Below, one piece after another: positions 30,013-39,461 of a stretch of DNA of 64,000 nt. The position numbers and the translations under genes were made by a program. Source of the stretch: Akkermansiaceae bacterium (GTDB taxonomy: Bacteria > Verrucomicrobiota > Verrucomicrobiia > Verrucomicrobiales > Akkermansiaceae); assembly GCA_905182405.1 (NCBI GenBank), contig CAJJBQ010000001.1, positions 930,001 to 994,000 of the forward strand, read 5' to 3'. A model generated the notes under the pieces. The model made no database searches. It saw only the letters and a program-made list of their open reading frames with translations, and was not told where the DNA came from. Within the stretch, counting starts at the first letter, position 1. Every line of letters begins with the position of its first letter.

Positions 30013-30045
30013 CTGCGTTATTTGCTGCGTTATTTGCTGCGTTGG
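30013..30045. repeat. 12-bp tandem repeat
   Basis: CTGCGTTATTTG occurs twice in direct succession, followed by a partial third unit CTGCGTTGG. It lies in the 286-base gap between the rhodanese and PVC heme-protein genes, where I see no gene. Confidence 0.6.
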
Positions 30046-30088
30046 CAGCGGGGTGGGGAAGAGAGGAGGTGCTTTTTATTCATCAGTT

Positions 30089-33061
30089 TTATTTTTTAAA
30101 TGGAACCTGCGTGGGGTGCATGAGGTAGGCGATGAGGTCGCGGGTTTGCCCGGGGGTGAGGGCGTGGAGGAGACCTTCGGGCATGATGGAGTTGGCGAGC
30201 TGGGTGGTCTCTTTGATGTCACCTTTTTCGAGAGTGGATTCCTTGGCGAGGCCGTGGAGGGTGAGGGTGCGGTCGTTTGTTGAGGAAATGACGCCGGTGA
30301 GGGTGCGTCCGTCTTTTAGGGTGAGGACGGACATGCGGTATTCGGCGGGGATGATGGCGCTGGGGTCAACGATGTTTTCGAGGAGGTAGCCGAGCTCGGC
30401 ACGGCCGGAGCCGGTGAGGTCGGGTCCGAGTTTTCCGCCCTGGCCATAGAGGATGTGGCAGGAAGCGCAGAGGGATTGGAAGAGGAGGCGGCCAGCGGAG
30501 AGTTCTGCTTTTTCTCGTACTTCGGGAGTGAGGGTTTTATGGAGTTGGGTGATGCGCTCTTTCTTGGCTTCATCGGACTGGCGGACGTTGCCCCAGATCT
30601 CGGTGAGACGGGCGCTGAGTTCCCTGTCGTTTAAAGCGATGATTTGGCGGGCGTGGTAGGGGGAGAGATCGGTGGCGGGGATTTTTTTGGCAGTAATTTG
30701 GGTGAGGAGGGAATTGGCCCAAGTTGCGCGGGTGGTGAGAGTGGCGATGATGCGGGGACGATCGGTAGTGCGGAACTTGTGGTAGTTCTTTACGAGATTT
30801 TCACCGATGGCGGGGTCTTTAAAGAGGGAGAGTCCTTGGAGAGCGGTGCGACAGAGAGTGGGAGTGGTGAGGAGTTTTTCGCAGGTCTTGCGGAGGTCAT
30901 CGGGGCGGGCGTCGATGAGGGATTGGAGGGCGCGAGTACGGGTAGGAAGGGTAGACTTTTTGTCGAAGACGAGGGTCCTGAGTGAGTCGAGGGCGCGGCC
31001 ATCGCTGAAGAGGGCGGAGAGGTCGCGGATAGATTCGGGGTTGTCTTTTTGGAGGGCTGCGACGGCGCGGGTCCAGTTTTTTGGGAGGGGGGCGGTGCGC
31101 CATCCTTTGGAGCTTTCGATAAGGCCTTGGAGGAGATGCGGGGCTTTCTCGGGTTGGGCGATGGCGAGATCGATGATGGCGGTGGGTTGGCTGGCGAGGC
31201 CGCGGGCGATGTAGCGGAGGAGGTCAGGCCAGGTGGTGGCGGTGGCGACTTGAATGAGTCCGGTGGGGTTTTCTTTGATGAGTGGGGTGAGGCCGAACCA
31301 GATGAGCTTGGGGAGGTTGTGGTCAGTGGCGTCATTTCGCGAGGCGAGTGCGCTCGCGAGGGCTGGGCGATCTTTTAAGGGAAGGCGCTGGAGGGTGGAG
31401 GCGAGGGTGAGGCGGACGATGGGTGATTGAGTATTGTTGGAAAATATGGTGAGGTATTCAGAGATTTTCGAATCTGGGTTGTGAGACGGGTGAAGACCAT
31501 TGACGTGGTCAATTGGGAGAGCCTCGCAAAGAAGGCGAAGAGACCAAGAATTTACGTGTTCGTTGGTTTCATCTAGCAGCCATGTGAGTTGATGTTGGTC
31601 CATTGCGTGTAGGGTCCAGAGGGCGCGGAGGCGGATGACGATGTCGGGGGATTTGAGAAGGCGTTGGGCGGTGGCGATGAGTTCGGGGGTGGCGGTGATC
31701 TGGGTGAGGGCGCGGCGGTGGAACCAAACGTTGGGGTGCTCGATGATGCGGGTGAGTTTTTCGCCATCGATGTTGATGAGGTCGGAGAGTTCGGGTTTAC
31801 CGGGATCGCCGTGAGTGAAGCGGTAGATGCGGCCGGAGGTGCGGTGGACGCCGGTGTGGTCGTGGCACTCGCCAGTGTCGGACCAGTCGAGGCCATAAAG
31901 GGCTCCTTCGGGGCCGGTGCGGATGTCGAGGCCGCGGAACCAATCGTCGCCCGAGAGGAGGGCGTCGGATTCGTGTTTGCCGACGTAGCCACTGCCTTCG
32001 CGTTCGAGTTTTTCGACGTTCAAGCGACGACCGTGTTGGTTCCAGGTGAGGAGTTTGCCATCCCAGGAGGTGGGGAGGTGGCTGCCTTGGTAGATGCACA
32101 TGCCGATGTGGGCGTGGCCTCCGCCGAAGCTGTTAGCGGCGCCATTTCTAGATTTTTGCCAAGTGCCGGTGGTGTCGAAGTGCCAATGGTCGGCGTGCAT
32201 TTGGATGGGCTCGTAGATGAGGGGGTTGGCGGAGCGGCCGAAGGGGCGGTCGAAGTGACCGCCGGGAATCATGTGCCAGAGGTGGCCGTTGACGGTGTTG
32301 ATGAAGAAGAGTTCGCCGTGCTCGTCCCAGTCGTGACCCCAGGGGTTGGTGGTGCCGTGGCTGAGGACTTCGAAGGTTTTGCGTGTGGGGTGGAAGCGCC
32401 AAATGCCGCCACGGAGGGGGACGCGTTCCGCTTCGGGCGTGCCCGGGAGGCCGATATTCCCAGGGCAGGAGCCGCCGCAACGGCCGTAGAGCCAGCCATC
32501 GGGTCCCCAGCGGAGGCCGTTCGCTAAATTATGGTAGTTGCTTTGGGCGACGGTGAAGCCATCGAGGATGACTTGGGGATCGGAGTCGGGGATGTCGTTG
32601 TGATTTGCATCGGGGACGAAGAGGAGTTGGGGCGGGCACATGAGCCAGACGCCGTCTTTTCCGACTTCGACAGAGGTGAGCATTTGGAGATTGTCGGAGA
32701 AGACCTTGCGGGTCTCTGCTTTGCCGTCGTGATCTTTGTCTTCGAGAATAATGACGCGGTCGCGGAGTTCCAGGTCGAATCGTTTTCCGCGTTCGGCGTA
32801 GGTGAAATTCTCGGCGACCCACATACGGCCTTTGTGATCCCAGGCCATGGCGATGGGGTTTTGGACATCGGGCTCGGCGGCAAAGACGGTGGTTTTGAAT
32901 CCTTCGGGGAGCTTGAAGGAAGCGGCGGCTTCTTGGGGGGAAGGCGGGTTGGCTGATTTGTCCTTTTCGCTGTTGTAGGGAGTGGGGAAGTCATCGGCTT
33001 GCGCGAGGGCGATGAAGGCGAGCGCGAGGAGTGAGCTGGCCTTTGTGAAACCGATGATCAT
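30089..33061 (-). CDS. PVC-type heme-binding CxxCH protein (membrane-bound dehydrogenase family)
   Basis: This 990-residue exported protein has a signal peptide, an N-terminal propeller of the PVC membrane-bound dehydrogenase type (FKLPEGFKTTVFAAEPDVQNP, MWVAENFTYAERGK, YHNLANGLRWGPDGWLYG), a central HEAT-like helical region (about 430-840) and a C-terminal cytochrome c domain with heme motif CASCH near residue 865, followed by GPDLTGSGRAELGYLLENIVDPSA. These proteins are numerous in PVC bacteria and are thought to oxidise sugars or other organic compounds, passing electrons to c-type heme; the substrate of this one is unknown. It is monocistronic on the minus strand. Confidence 0.95.
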   Translation of the reverse strand: MIIGFTKASSLLALAFIALAQADDFPTPYNSEKDKSANPPSPQEAAASFKLPEGFKTTVFAAEPDVQNPIAMAWDHKGRMWVAENFTYAERGKRFDLELRDRVIILEDKDHDGKAETRKVFSDNLQMLTSVEVGKDGVWLMCPPQLLFVPDANHNDIPDSDPQVILDGFTVAQSNYHNLANGLRWGPDGWLYGRCGGSCPGNIGLPGTPEAERVPLRGGIWRFHPTRKTFEVLSHGTTNPWGHDWDEHGELFFINTVNGHLWHMIPGGHFDRPFGRSANPLIYEPIQMHADHWHFDTTGTWQKSRNGAANSFGGGHAHIGMCIYQGSHLPTSWDGKLLTWNQHGRRLNVEKLEREGSGYVGKHESDALLSGDDWFRGLDIRTGPEGALYGLDWSDTGECHDHTGVHRTSGRIYRFTHGDPGKPELSDLINIDGEKLTRIIEHPNVWFHRRALTQITATPELIATAQRLLKSPDIVIRLRALWTLHAMDQHQLTWLLDETNEHVNSWSLRLLCEALPIDHVNGLHPSHNPDSKISEYLTIFSNNTQSPIVRLTLASTLQRLPLKDRPALASALASRNDATDHNLPKLIWFGLTPLIKENPTGLIQVATATTWPDLLRYIARGLASQPTAIIDLAIAQPEKAPHLLQGLIESSKGWRTAPLPKNWTRAVAALQKDNPESIRDLSALFSDGRALDSLRTLVFDKKSTLPTRTRALQSLIDARPDDLRKTCEKLLTTPTLCRTALQGLSLFKDPAIGENLVKNYHKFRTTDRPRIIATLTTRATWANSLLTQITAKKIPATDLSPYHARQIIALNDRELSARLTEIWGNVRQSDEAKKERITQLHKTLTPEVREKAELSAGRLLFQSLCASCHILYGQGGKLGPDLTGSGRAELGYLLENIVDPSAIIPAEYRMSVLTLKDGRTLTGVISSTNDRTLTLHGLAKESTLEKGDIKETTQLANSIMPEGLLHALTPGQTRDLIAYLMHPTQVPFKK

Positions 33062-33114
33062 GGAAGTTATAATACTGATGGAGAGAAGGGCGATCTTTCG
33101 GTGAGCGGCTTGCC

Positions 33115-33693
33115 CTACTTTGAGAAATGGGCGCAGACGGCGGCTCCTTTTTCAAAGAGGATGCGGTGTTCTCTTTCTTTGAGGAGCTTGGGGAAGGGAG
33201 CGAGGCGCTCGTTGACGAGGATAAGGTTGCCTTGGTGCTGGTCCATGTAGGTGCTCATCGAGCGGTAGGTATCGTCGTTGTAAACGAGGAAGCTGGCGAC
33301 CACGAGATCGACTTCAGGGAGGTCAAGTTCTTCGTAGCGACCGACAAGAGAGGTGGCGTTTTCGATGCCGTTTTCTTTGAGTTGCTCCTGGCAAAGAGTG
33401 AGGGCGGTGGGGGAGATGTCGTTGATCCAGATGTGGCTGGCGTGCCGGCCGAGGATGAGGGTTTCGGCACCGATTCCGGCACCGATGATGAGGACACGCT
33501 TGCCGAGGAAGAGGTCGGTATTTTGAGCGAACCATTCCGTGAGGACGCCGGTGGTGGCCCAGCGTCGATCGTAGTAGACGTCGATTCCTTGGCTCATTTC
33601 AGCGATGATTTCTTGCTCCACCTGTGGGTGCTTGAGTTCCATTAGGGCGAAGGTTTCGCTGCCGATGAGGTAGGGTTTAAAAAGAGGTGGCAT
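33115..33693 (-). CDS. Class I SAM-dependent methyltransferase (METTL21/ETFBKMT-like)
   Basis: The 192-residue cytoplasmic protein has SAM-binding motif I as VLIIGAGIGAETLILG, followed by the acidic motif II region WINDISPTAL and a post-motif segment VDLVVASFLVYNDD. The overall pattern resembles lysine methyltransferases of the METTL21/ETF-beta type and other small class I enzymes. The residues that would define its substrate cannot be identified. It lies 53 bases upstream of the PVC heme-protein gene on the same strand but is probably not functionally linked. Confidence 0.85.
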   Translation of the reverse strand: MPPLFKPYLIGSETFALMELKHPQVEQEIIAEMSQGIDVYYDRRWATTGVLTEWFAQNTDLFLGKRVLIIGAGIGAETLILGRHASHIWINDISPTALTLCQEQLKENGIENATSLVGRYEELDLPEVDLVVASFLVYNDDTYRSMSTYMDQHQGNLILVNERLAPFPKLLKEREHRILFEKGAAVCAHFSK

Positions 33694-33851
33694 GATGTGT
33701 TTGGCGAGTATTGATGGCTTAGGAGGCTTTGTAGAGGGCGATGGGGACCTATTTTCTTTCTTCCTCGTCGAATCGCTGCCAAATTTTATTCATACGACTT
33801 ATCTCAAAGATTTTTTTAGTAGGAATCCAAAAGCTGTGCCAACATCGCCGC

Positions 33852-34358
33852 ATGTCAGATGAATCAGCACGGGTAAGCCTCTTGTGGGAGACGATCCAGG
33901 AGAAGGAAGATTACCCCATTTTTCGCCTTACCTATCTGAGCAGTCCGGTCGCACCATTTACTGATGCTGACTTCGATGACATCGAGAGCAAATCTGTCGA
34001 AGCAAATAACGCGCGCGACGTGACAGGGATCCTGATCGCGGACGATGACCGTATTCTCCAGATCCTTGAAGGACGCGAAGACGCGGTGCGTAAACTTTAT
34101 GCGAAGATCGAGGCGGATTCTCGTCACGCGGTGATCAAGTTGGTCTGTGCGGTGGAAGACGAGGTGCGCTTACTGCTCACCTGGAGCATGGTCGTGCGCA
34201 AATTGACGGGCACTCCTCCTGCTGTCCTCGAGCAGTTTACAGAGGTCTATGACGAGTTATTACACGCTGATTCGCAGTGTGAGATCAGCATCGAACATAT
34301 TGATCTTTTTAAAGCGATCGCTCTCTTTGAAGCTCTCCCGCAAGGAGTAAAATGGTAG
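33852..34358 (+). CDS. BLUF-domain blue-light sensor (single domain)
   Basis: The 168-residue protein is a flavin-binding blue-light receptor. Key residues keep the exact spacing of AppA: Y28 (equivalent to Y21), N52 (N45), Q70 (Q63), W111 (W104) and M113 (M106). These form the FAD hydrogen-bond switch, so a working photocycle is expected. Sequence landmarks are RLTYLSSPVAPF, ARDVTGILIADDDRILQILEG and SRHAVIKL. A 20-residue N-terminal extension precedes the domain and about 50 residues of helices follow; there is no fused output domain, so it must signal by protein contact. The start at 33852 is preferred over an upstream in-frame ATG at 33741. Neighbours give no clear target. Confidence 0.92.
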   Translation: MSDESARVSLLWETIQEKEDYPIFRLTYLSSPVAPFTDADFDDIESKSVEANNARDVTGILIADDDRILQILEGREDAVRKLYAKIEADSRHAVIKLVCAVEDEVRLLLTWSMVVRKLTGTPPAVLEQFTEVYDELLHADSQCEISIEHIDLFKAIALFEALPQGVKW

Positions 34359-34511
34359 CTGGAATTTGACCCAGCCAGCGTGATTTTCGGCGTCGTAGGT
34401 TTGAGATCAGCTGACAACCCTATCAAGGAGGTCGCGTAGGCTCCGCTTGCGGAGTAGACGAGGGAGTTACGGATGATTAGATCGAGGTTCCTACGGCGAG
34501 GATGCTCGAGA

Positions 34512-35585
34512 TCAACTGACTACTTTGTAGATGATAATGCGGCCCCATTTTCTTTCTTCGGCGGGGTTGCCTTGATTTTTTCCTCCAGCAAGGAAGAGGG
34601 TTTTTCCATCGGGGGTGAAGGCGGAGGCGGAGATGCGGAAGCCGACGTTTTGGTGGTGGAGGCGGGAGCCGGATTCGTGGTCGAAGAGGGCGGCGTTCCA
34701 GTCGCCTTTGAAGATGCGTCCGGCCATGACGAAGAATTTTCCACTCGGATGGAAAGCGAGGGTTTCCATGAGGCCTTCTCCGATTTCGCCTTTGACGGCG
34801 GAGCTGGATTTTTTGATACCATCGTGCCAGGTGAAGTTTTGCCAGAGTTGTTTTCCATTTCCGGCGGCGGGATCAGTGGTGCTGCCCATGCCGGCGAGGT
34901 AGAGGGATTTGTCGTCGGGCGCGAAGTGGAGGGCGAAGACGCCGCCGGTGTAGTAGTGGCCCTTGATGATGCCCCAACCGGTAAAATCGGGAGTCTTGAT
35001 GCGGGCAATTTCCTTACCGTCCTGTTCGAGGTCCCAGAGGATGACTTCGCCCATGAGGTTGCCGGCGGCGAGGAGTTTGCCGTTGTTTGAAAAGGCGACG
35101 GACTGGACGGGCGGGATGTGGGGGAAGGAATGACGGAGTTCGCCGGTGGCGACATCGAAGACTTTGACCGAAGGTTCGGTTTCGGGAGCGGGTTCGTATT
35201 CGTAGCCGCCGCAGAGGTATTGTCCGGTGGTGGTGGCGACGAGTTTGCCGTCGGGTGAGATGCGGCTTTGCCAGGACCAGAAGTTGTGGGCTTTGACAGA
35301 GCGGGTTTCCTTTTTCTCCTTGGGGTCGATCCACTTGAGGTCGCCACCGTAGCCCGCTGAGATGAGGGTGTTTTGCGAAGCAGACCAATTGATACCGGAG
35401 GCGAAGTTATCGTGTCGGGCGATTTCTTTGTAGGAATCGCTGATGATTTTGAAGGCGGTGGAGACTTCGTAAACGCCACCGTCGAGGCAGGAGGCGTAGA
35501 GTTTCTTGTCGGGCCCGAGGGTGAGGTCGAGGACGTGGGAAGGGAGATCGATCTCCTTGCCTTTTTTAAGGGTCAGAGGGTTCAT
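34512..35585 (-). CDS. WD40-like repeat protein of the DUF1549-DUF1501 operon
   Basis: The 357-residue protein is a beta-propeller with WD40-type repeats (VKVFDVATGELRHSFPHI, VQSVAFSNNGKLLAAGNLMGEVILWDLEQDG, ALHFAPDDKSLYLAG, ALFDHESGSRL). It has no signal peptide from the start chosen at 35585, which overlaps the DUF1501 stop by 4 bases; export, if any, would need another route. Such WD40 genes are regular third members of DUF1549-DUF1501 operons in PVC bacteria, where their role is unknown, though a scaffolding function is plausible. The frame is open further upstream, but that stretch only antisenses the DUF1501 coding sequence. Confidence 0.88.
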   Translation of the reverse strand: MNPLTLKKGKEIDLPSHVLDLTLGPDKKLYASCLDGGVYEVSTAFKIISDSYKEIARHDNFASGINWSASQNTLISAGYGGDLKWIDPKEKKETRSVKAHNFWSWQSRISPDGKLVATTTGQYLCGGYEYEPAPETEPSVKVFDVATGELRHSFPHIPPVQSVAFSNNGKLLAAGNLMGEVILWDLEQDGKEIARIKTPDFTGWGIIKGHYYTGGVFALHFAPDDKSLYLAGMGSTTDPAAGNGKQLWQNFTWHDGIKKSSSAVKGEIGEGLMETLAFHPSGKFFVMAGRIFKGDWNAALFDHESGSRLHHQNVGFRISASAFTPDGKTLFLAGGKNQGNPAEERKWGRIIIYKVVS

Positions 35586-36913
35586 GAGAGGATTTGGGAA
35601 ATGGGTGCAGCTTTGTTTTCGACGTGATGGAAAGTCGGGAAGCCGGGGATGTCGAACTCCGAATGGGGATCGATGCCGAGGGCGGAGAAAATGGTGGCGA
35701 AGAGGTTTTCCTCGTTGAAGGGATCCTCGGTTACCTCGGCGCCGTATTTGTCGGTAGCACCGACGAGGGCTCCGCCTTGCACGCCGCCTCCGGCCATGGC
35801 GAGGGACCAGGCGTTCGGGTAGTGGTCGCGGCCGCGGGCTTGGTTGATCCAAGGGGAGCGGCCGAACTCACCCATCGCGACGACAAGAGTATCTTCAAGC
35901 ATGCCACGGTCTTCGAGGTCCTTGGTGAGTTGGAAGATGATGTTATCGAGATCAGGCACGACCATTTGGTAAATCTCGTGATTAAAGACGTGGCTGTCCC
36001 AGGGCATGCCGTTGGCGACCATGACGAAGGGGGCGCCTTCCTCCACGAGGGTGCGGGCGAGGAGGGCGTGCTGGCCGAAAGCTCCGGGCCCGTAGCGGTC
36101 GCGGTCGGCTTGCGGGATGCGCTCGAGATCGAAGAGGTGGGCGCAGCTCATGAGGCCGTTGACGCGCTCGAAGGTGGCATTCCAGGAGCTGGCGGCGGCT
36201 GATTTACGATCGTTCTCGTACTTCTTGCTGAAGAATTTCCGGAGAGCTTCGCGGGCTTCGTGGTCATCTTCAGTAATGGAGTCGAGTTTATGGGCGTCGG
36301 GGATTTGGAATTCACCGCCGACGCGCACGGGTGAGTAATCCGCGCCGAGCCAGCCGGCCCAGTTTCCCGCTTTGAATCCTTTGAATTCGTTTCCTTCGGG
36401 GCAGGGGTCGAGGAGGATGAAGTTGGGAATTTTGGATTCGAGTTGGCCGAGTTGTTGGGCGAGGACGGAGCCGATGGTGGGGCGAGTGAAGGGAGGGCGT
36501 GGGGAGTGGCCGCGTTGGAGGAGATTGATGCCTTCGGTGTGCTCCTTGGCGGTCGTTTTCATCGATCGGACAATGGCGAGCTTGTCGGCGATGGAAGCGC
36601 ACTTGGGGAGGAGTTCGGAAAAGTGGGTGCCGGGAACGTTAGTCGGGATGCTTTTGAATGGGCCGCCGGTGCTCATGCCGGGTTTGGGGTCCCAGGTTTC
36701 GAATTGGCTGGGACCGCCGCAGAGCCAGAGGAGGATGCAGTGTTTTTGTTTCCGCTTTGCGATCTCAGCGAAGGCTGGTGCGCCGAAGAGTCCGCCCCAG
36801 CTCATGCTTGAGACGGCACCGGCGGAGAGCCCTTGGAGGAACTTGCGACGGTGGAGGTTGTGGTCGGGAGAGCCACAGTTTGGAGGAGAAGCGGGCATGG
36901 GGAGAGATTCCAA
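35582..36913 (-). CDS. DUF1501 domain protein, exported
   Basis: The 443-residue DUF1501 protein has a twin-arginine-like signal (HRRKFLQGLSAGAVSSMSWG) and family landmarks LLWLCGGPSQFETWDPKPG, HSPRPPFTRPTIGSVLAQQLG, MVANGMPWDSHVFNH and AMGEFGRSPWINQARGRDHYP. The fold is related to alkaline phosphatases/sulfatases but the reaction is not known. It is the middle gene of the minus-strand operon DUF1549/DUF1553-DUF1501-WD40, overlapping the WD40 gene by 4 bases and following the cytochrome gene by 67 bases. An alternative ATG lies at 36898. Confidence 0.94.
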   Translation of the reverse strand: MESLPMPASPPNCGSPDHNLHRRKFLQGLSAGAVSSMSWGGLFGAPAFAEIAKRKQKHCILLWLCGGPSQFETWDPKPGMSTGGPFKSIPTNVPGTHFSELLPKCASIADKLAIVRSMKTTAKEHTEGINLLQRGHSPRPPFTRPTIGSVLAQQLGQLESKIPNFILLDPCPEGNEFKGFKAGNWAGWLGADYSPVRVGGEFQIPDAHKLDSITEDDHEAREALRKFFSKKYENDRKSAAASSWNATFERVNGLMSCAHLFDLERIPQADRDRYGPGAFGQHALLARTLVEEGAPFVMVANGMPWDSHVFNHEIYQMVVPDLDNIIFQLTKDLEDRGMLEDTLVVAMGEFGRSPWINQARGRDHYPNAWSLAMAGGGVQGGALVGATDKYGAEVTEDPFNEENLFATIFSALGIDPHSEFDIPGFPTFHHVENKAAPISQILS

Positions 36914-36980
36914 ATTCTAAAAAAATCGGAGGGTAAAGGGGTTTAGGATTTTGAGATTAGAGCTTCCTGTCTTTGCCGGG

Positions 36981-38885
36981 TCAGTGGTTGATTCGGAATT
37001 CGGCGCCGGTGATGAGGGCCCAGCAGAACTGTTCGATGGAAGGGTGATCTTTGGCTTTGATAAAGGAGAGGGCACGCTCTTCTTCCGTATCGTCGGGATA
37101 GCGGGAAAGAATGTTTTGGAAGGCTTCGCGGACTACTGTTTGCGGGCTTTCGATTTCGAGGAGTCGGTTGAGGAGGGGAGAGTCGAGAAGGAGTCCGTTG
37201 AAGAAGTCTCCGTTGGTGAGGAACATCGTTTGTTGAACGGAGGGGGAGAAGTTTTCGGCGAAAAGATCGGGGAAGACTTTCGCGAGTCGGTTGCGGAGAT
37301 CTTTGTCGTTTGGTGAGCCGTGGCCGAGGGCGATGCGGAGGGAGCGGGCGAGGGCTTCGGCGGAGAGTGGTTTATCAAGGGCGCGGGTGAAGAAGGCTTC
37401 TTGCTGTGGGTTCTTTGATGGGTCGACGGGGCGGGAGTCGAGCTGGTAGGCCTCTGATTTGCAAACGTTGCGGATGAGGCGGCGGAGGTTGTGACCGTTG
37501 TTTGAGAAGTCGCGGGTGAGCCAGGCGAGGAGTTCGGGGTGGCTTGCGGGATGGGATGAGTCCATGAGATCGACGGGATAAACAAGGCCGCGGCCGAAAA
37601 GGAGGGCCCAGATGCGGTTGACGATGGCGGCGGAATAATCGGAGTTGTCGGTGGTGATGGCATTGGCGAATTCTTCGCGACGGGAGAATTTTGGAACAGG
37701 GAGAGCGGGGAGGTCTTTTTTGAGTTTTTCGTCCTTCTTGAGTTTCCGAAACCATTGATCGGGAGGGACGGTTTGGTAGAATTCTTTGGAGTCTTTAGTG
37801 CGCTTTCCGTCGGGTTCGGGAATGGTTTTATTTGAGAAGAGGATGAGCTGGGACTGGGATGTTTTGCCTTCGAGGTTGGCAAATTGGTCGTAGCCGCCGT
37901 GGGCGCGTTCGGCGACGCGTGGGCCTTCGGGTGTTTTCACGTTGAGGCTGCGGCTGAAGAAGGCGATGAGGCCCCAGTAGTGGCCTTGTTCGATTTCGGG
38001 TGCGACGGGGTGGTCGTGGCACTGGGCGCATTGCACTTGTTTTCCCAGAAGAGCACGTGAGGTGCGGGTGGCCATTTGGTGGTGGTCGTCGCGCTGGTCG
38101 TAGAGGAACCACGAGGCGCCGTTTTCGATCTCTTCTTTTGGGCGGGCGACGAGGAGGTCACGTCCGACTTGATCCCAGGGACGGTTTGTTTTGAAAGTCC
38201 AGCGGAGGTAGTCGAGCCAGGCTTTGCGTTCGTTTCGATTGCGTTTTCGGGTTTCTGCGCGGTCGAGGAAGACGACGTTAAAGATCTCGGTGAGGTGGTC
38301 GGCGTGTTCCTCGGTTTCGGTGAGGCGATCGACGAGGAGGTCGCGTTTGTTGGGGGCGGGGTCTTTGAGGAAGGAGTGAAGCTCGTTGGTCTTGGGGATG
38401 CGGCCGAGGAGGTCGAGGTAGACGCGGCGGGCGAAAGTGGAGTCGTTGGCAGAATGGGCGGGGACGACCTGTTCTTCCTTCCACTTTCTGGAAATGAGTT
38501 GATCTATGACATTGGTTGGGTTCAGCGATGGGTCGGGTAGGACGAGCTTCTTTTGGGGCTCGATTTTGAGGGTGGCGATCCAGTGTTCGAGGGTTTCAAT
38601 TTCGTCCGTCGTGAGCTGCTTTTTGGGCGGCATATGGGGATCGGAGGCGGGGTGGAGGGCCTGAAAAAGGGGGCTTTTATCAGGGGAGCCGGGAAGAAGG
38701 GCGGTGTCGGTTTCTCCGCCTTCGATGGCTGAGGCGAGGGTGCGGAGGTCGAGGCCGCCCTTTTGTTTGACGCCGCCGTGGCACTTGGTGCAGTGCTCTT
38801 TAATGAGGGGGTGGGTCAGGGCATGTCCGGAAAAGGGCATGATGCAACTCGTAAAGATGGCGAGAGCGAGGCGGCGTGAGAACAT
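36981..38885 (-). CDS. DUF1549/DUF1553 planctomycete-type cytochrome c (PSD1 family)
   Basis: The 634-residue exported protein has a signal peptide (MFSRRLALAIFTSCIMPFSGHA), an N-terminal planctomycete cytochrome C domain with heme motif CTKCH (C32, C35, H36) and MPPKKQ, followed by DUF1549 (RRVYLDLLGRIPKTNEL) and DUF1553 (NRIWALLFGRGLVYPVDLMD). A second CxxCH (CAQCH) lies in the DUF1549 domain (residues about 275-280), so two hemes may bind. It is the first gene of the minus-strand operon with DUF1501 and WD40 proteins and is likely the electron-transfer part of an extracytoplasmic oxidation system of unknown substrate. Confidence 0.94.
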   Translation of the reverse strand: MFSRRLALAIFTSCIMPFSGHALTHPLIKEHCTKCHGGVKQKGGLDLRTLASAIEGGETDTALLPGSPDKSPLFQALHPASDPHMPPKKQLTTDEIETLEHWIATLKIEPQKKLVLPDPSLNPTNVIDQLISRKWKEEQVVPAHSANDSTFARRVYLDLLGRIPKTNELHSFLKDPAPNKRDLLVDRLTETEEHADHLTEIFNVVFLDRAETRKRNRNERKAWLDYLRWTFKTNRPWDQVGRDLLVARPKEEIENGASWFLYDQRDDHHQMATRTSRALLGKQVQCAQCHDHPVAPEIEQGHYWGLIAFFSRSLNVKTPEGPRVAERAHGGYDQFANLEGKTSQSQLILFSNKTIPEPDGKRTKDSKEFYQTVPPDQWFRKLKKDEKLKKDLPALPVPKFSRREEFANAITTDNSDYSAAIVNRIWALLFGRGLVYPVDLMDSSHPASHPELLAWLTRDFSNNGHNLRRLIRNVCKSEAYQLDSRPVDPSKNPQQEAFFTRALDKPLSAEALARSLRIALGHGSPNDKDLRNRLAKVFPDLFAENFSPSVQQTMFLTNGDFFNGLLLDSPLLNRLLEIESPQTVVREAFQNILSRYPDDTEEERALSFIKAKDHPSIEQFCWALITGAEFRINH

Positions 38886-39135
38886 GGATGAGAATGAAAT
38901 ATTGGCCCTTTTATACGGTTTTTGGGAGGGAATTTTTCAGCAAGGTTGGGCTCGCGATAGATTTTCGTATCCTGTGGTGGACCCGGAGGGATTCGCGCCC
39001 GTGTCGACCTTTACTGCAATTCTTCCTCCTCTTATTTGATTAAGATGTCAAATTGACTAATCCCTATTTGTTCTTTTTTTTGGTGGGAGAGCCTTGAAGC
39101 TACCTTTGGACCGGAGCGGAGGGGGGTTGAAAGGG

Positions 39136-39161
39136 GGTTGGTCAACCAGGGCTAAAGCCCT
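39136..39161. repeat. Two adjacent palindromes
   Basis: GGTTG-GT-CAACC (39136-39147) is followed directly by AGGGCT-AA-AGCCCT (39148-39161). They lie in the 575-base gap between the DUF1549 gene and the frameshifted repeat protein. They could be REP-type elements; no T-run follows. Confidence 0.45.
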
Positions 39162-39308
39162 ATATGAAAGCTAAGGTTGTATGCTCTAATAAGGATTAAC
39201 ATACAAATCTCGGTTCCTTATTGTGTGGATTGAAGTCTGATGTGGAACATTTGAAGTTCTCGCCCAGGCCGTCTTTTTCTTTCCGCTGATCTGCCGTAAA
39301 CCGTGCTT

Positions 39309-39422
39309 ATGCGGCCTTTCTTGTTTCTCCTCCTCGTTTCGCTCGCTTCGTGCGATCCGGGTAACGGCCCAAAGGCGGCTTCAAGGCTCTCCCTCCAAAA
39401 GCAAACTCCTAGCAGTAAGTAA
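39309..39422 (+). CDS. Tiny putative lipoprotein (37 aa)
   Basis: The frame encodes a lipoprotein signal (MRPFLFLLLVSLASC) with lipobox LASC and a mature part of only about 23 residues (CDPGNGPKAASRLSLQKQ...), ending at TAA 39420-39422. Small entericidin-like lipoproteins of this shape exist in many bacteria, but I see no specific family. It could instead be the truncated 5' end of a larger lost lipoprotein gene. It is divergently oriented to both flanking genes. Confidence 0.45.
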   Translation: MRPFLFLLLVSLASCDPGNGPKAASRLSLQKQTPSSK

Positions 39423-39461
39423 GCCTTTACAACATCAGGCAGGCGCCACCAGGTTGGCTCG

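Noticed and set aside
31664..32527. 287-codon open frame antisense to the PVC heme protein
   Set aside because: It is a low-complexity Val/Gly/Ala-rich shadow of the real gene.
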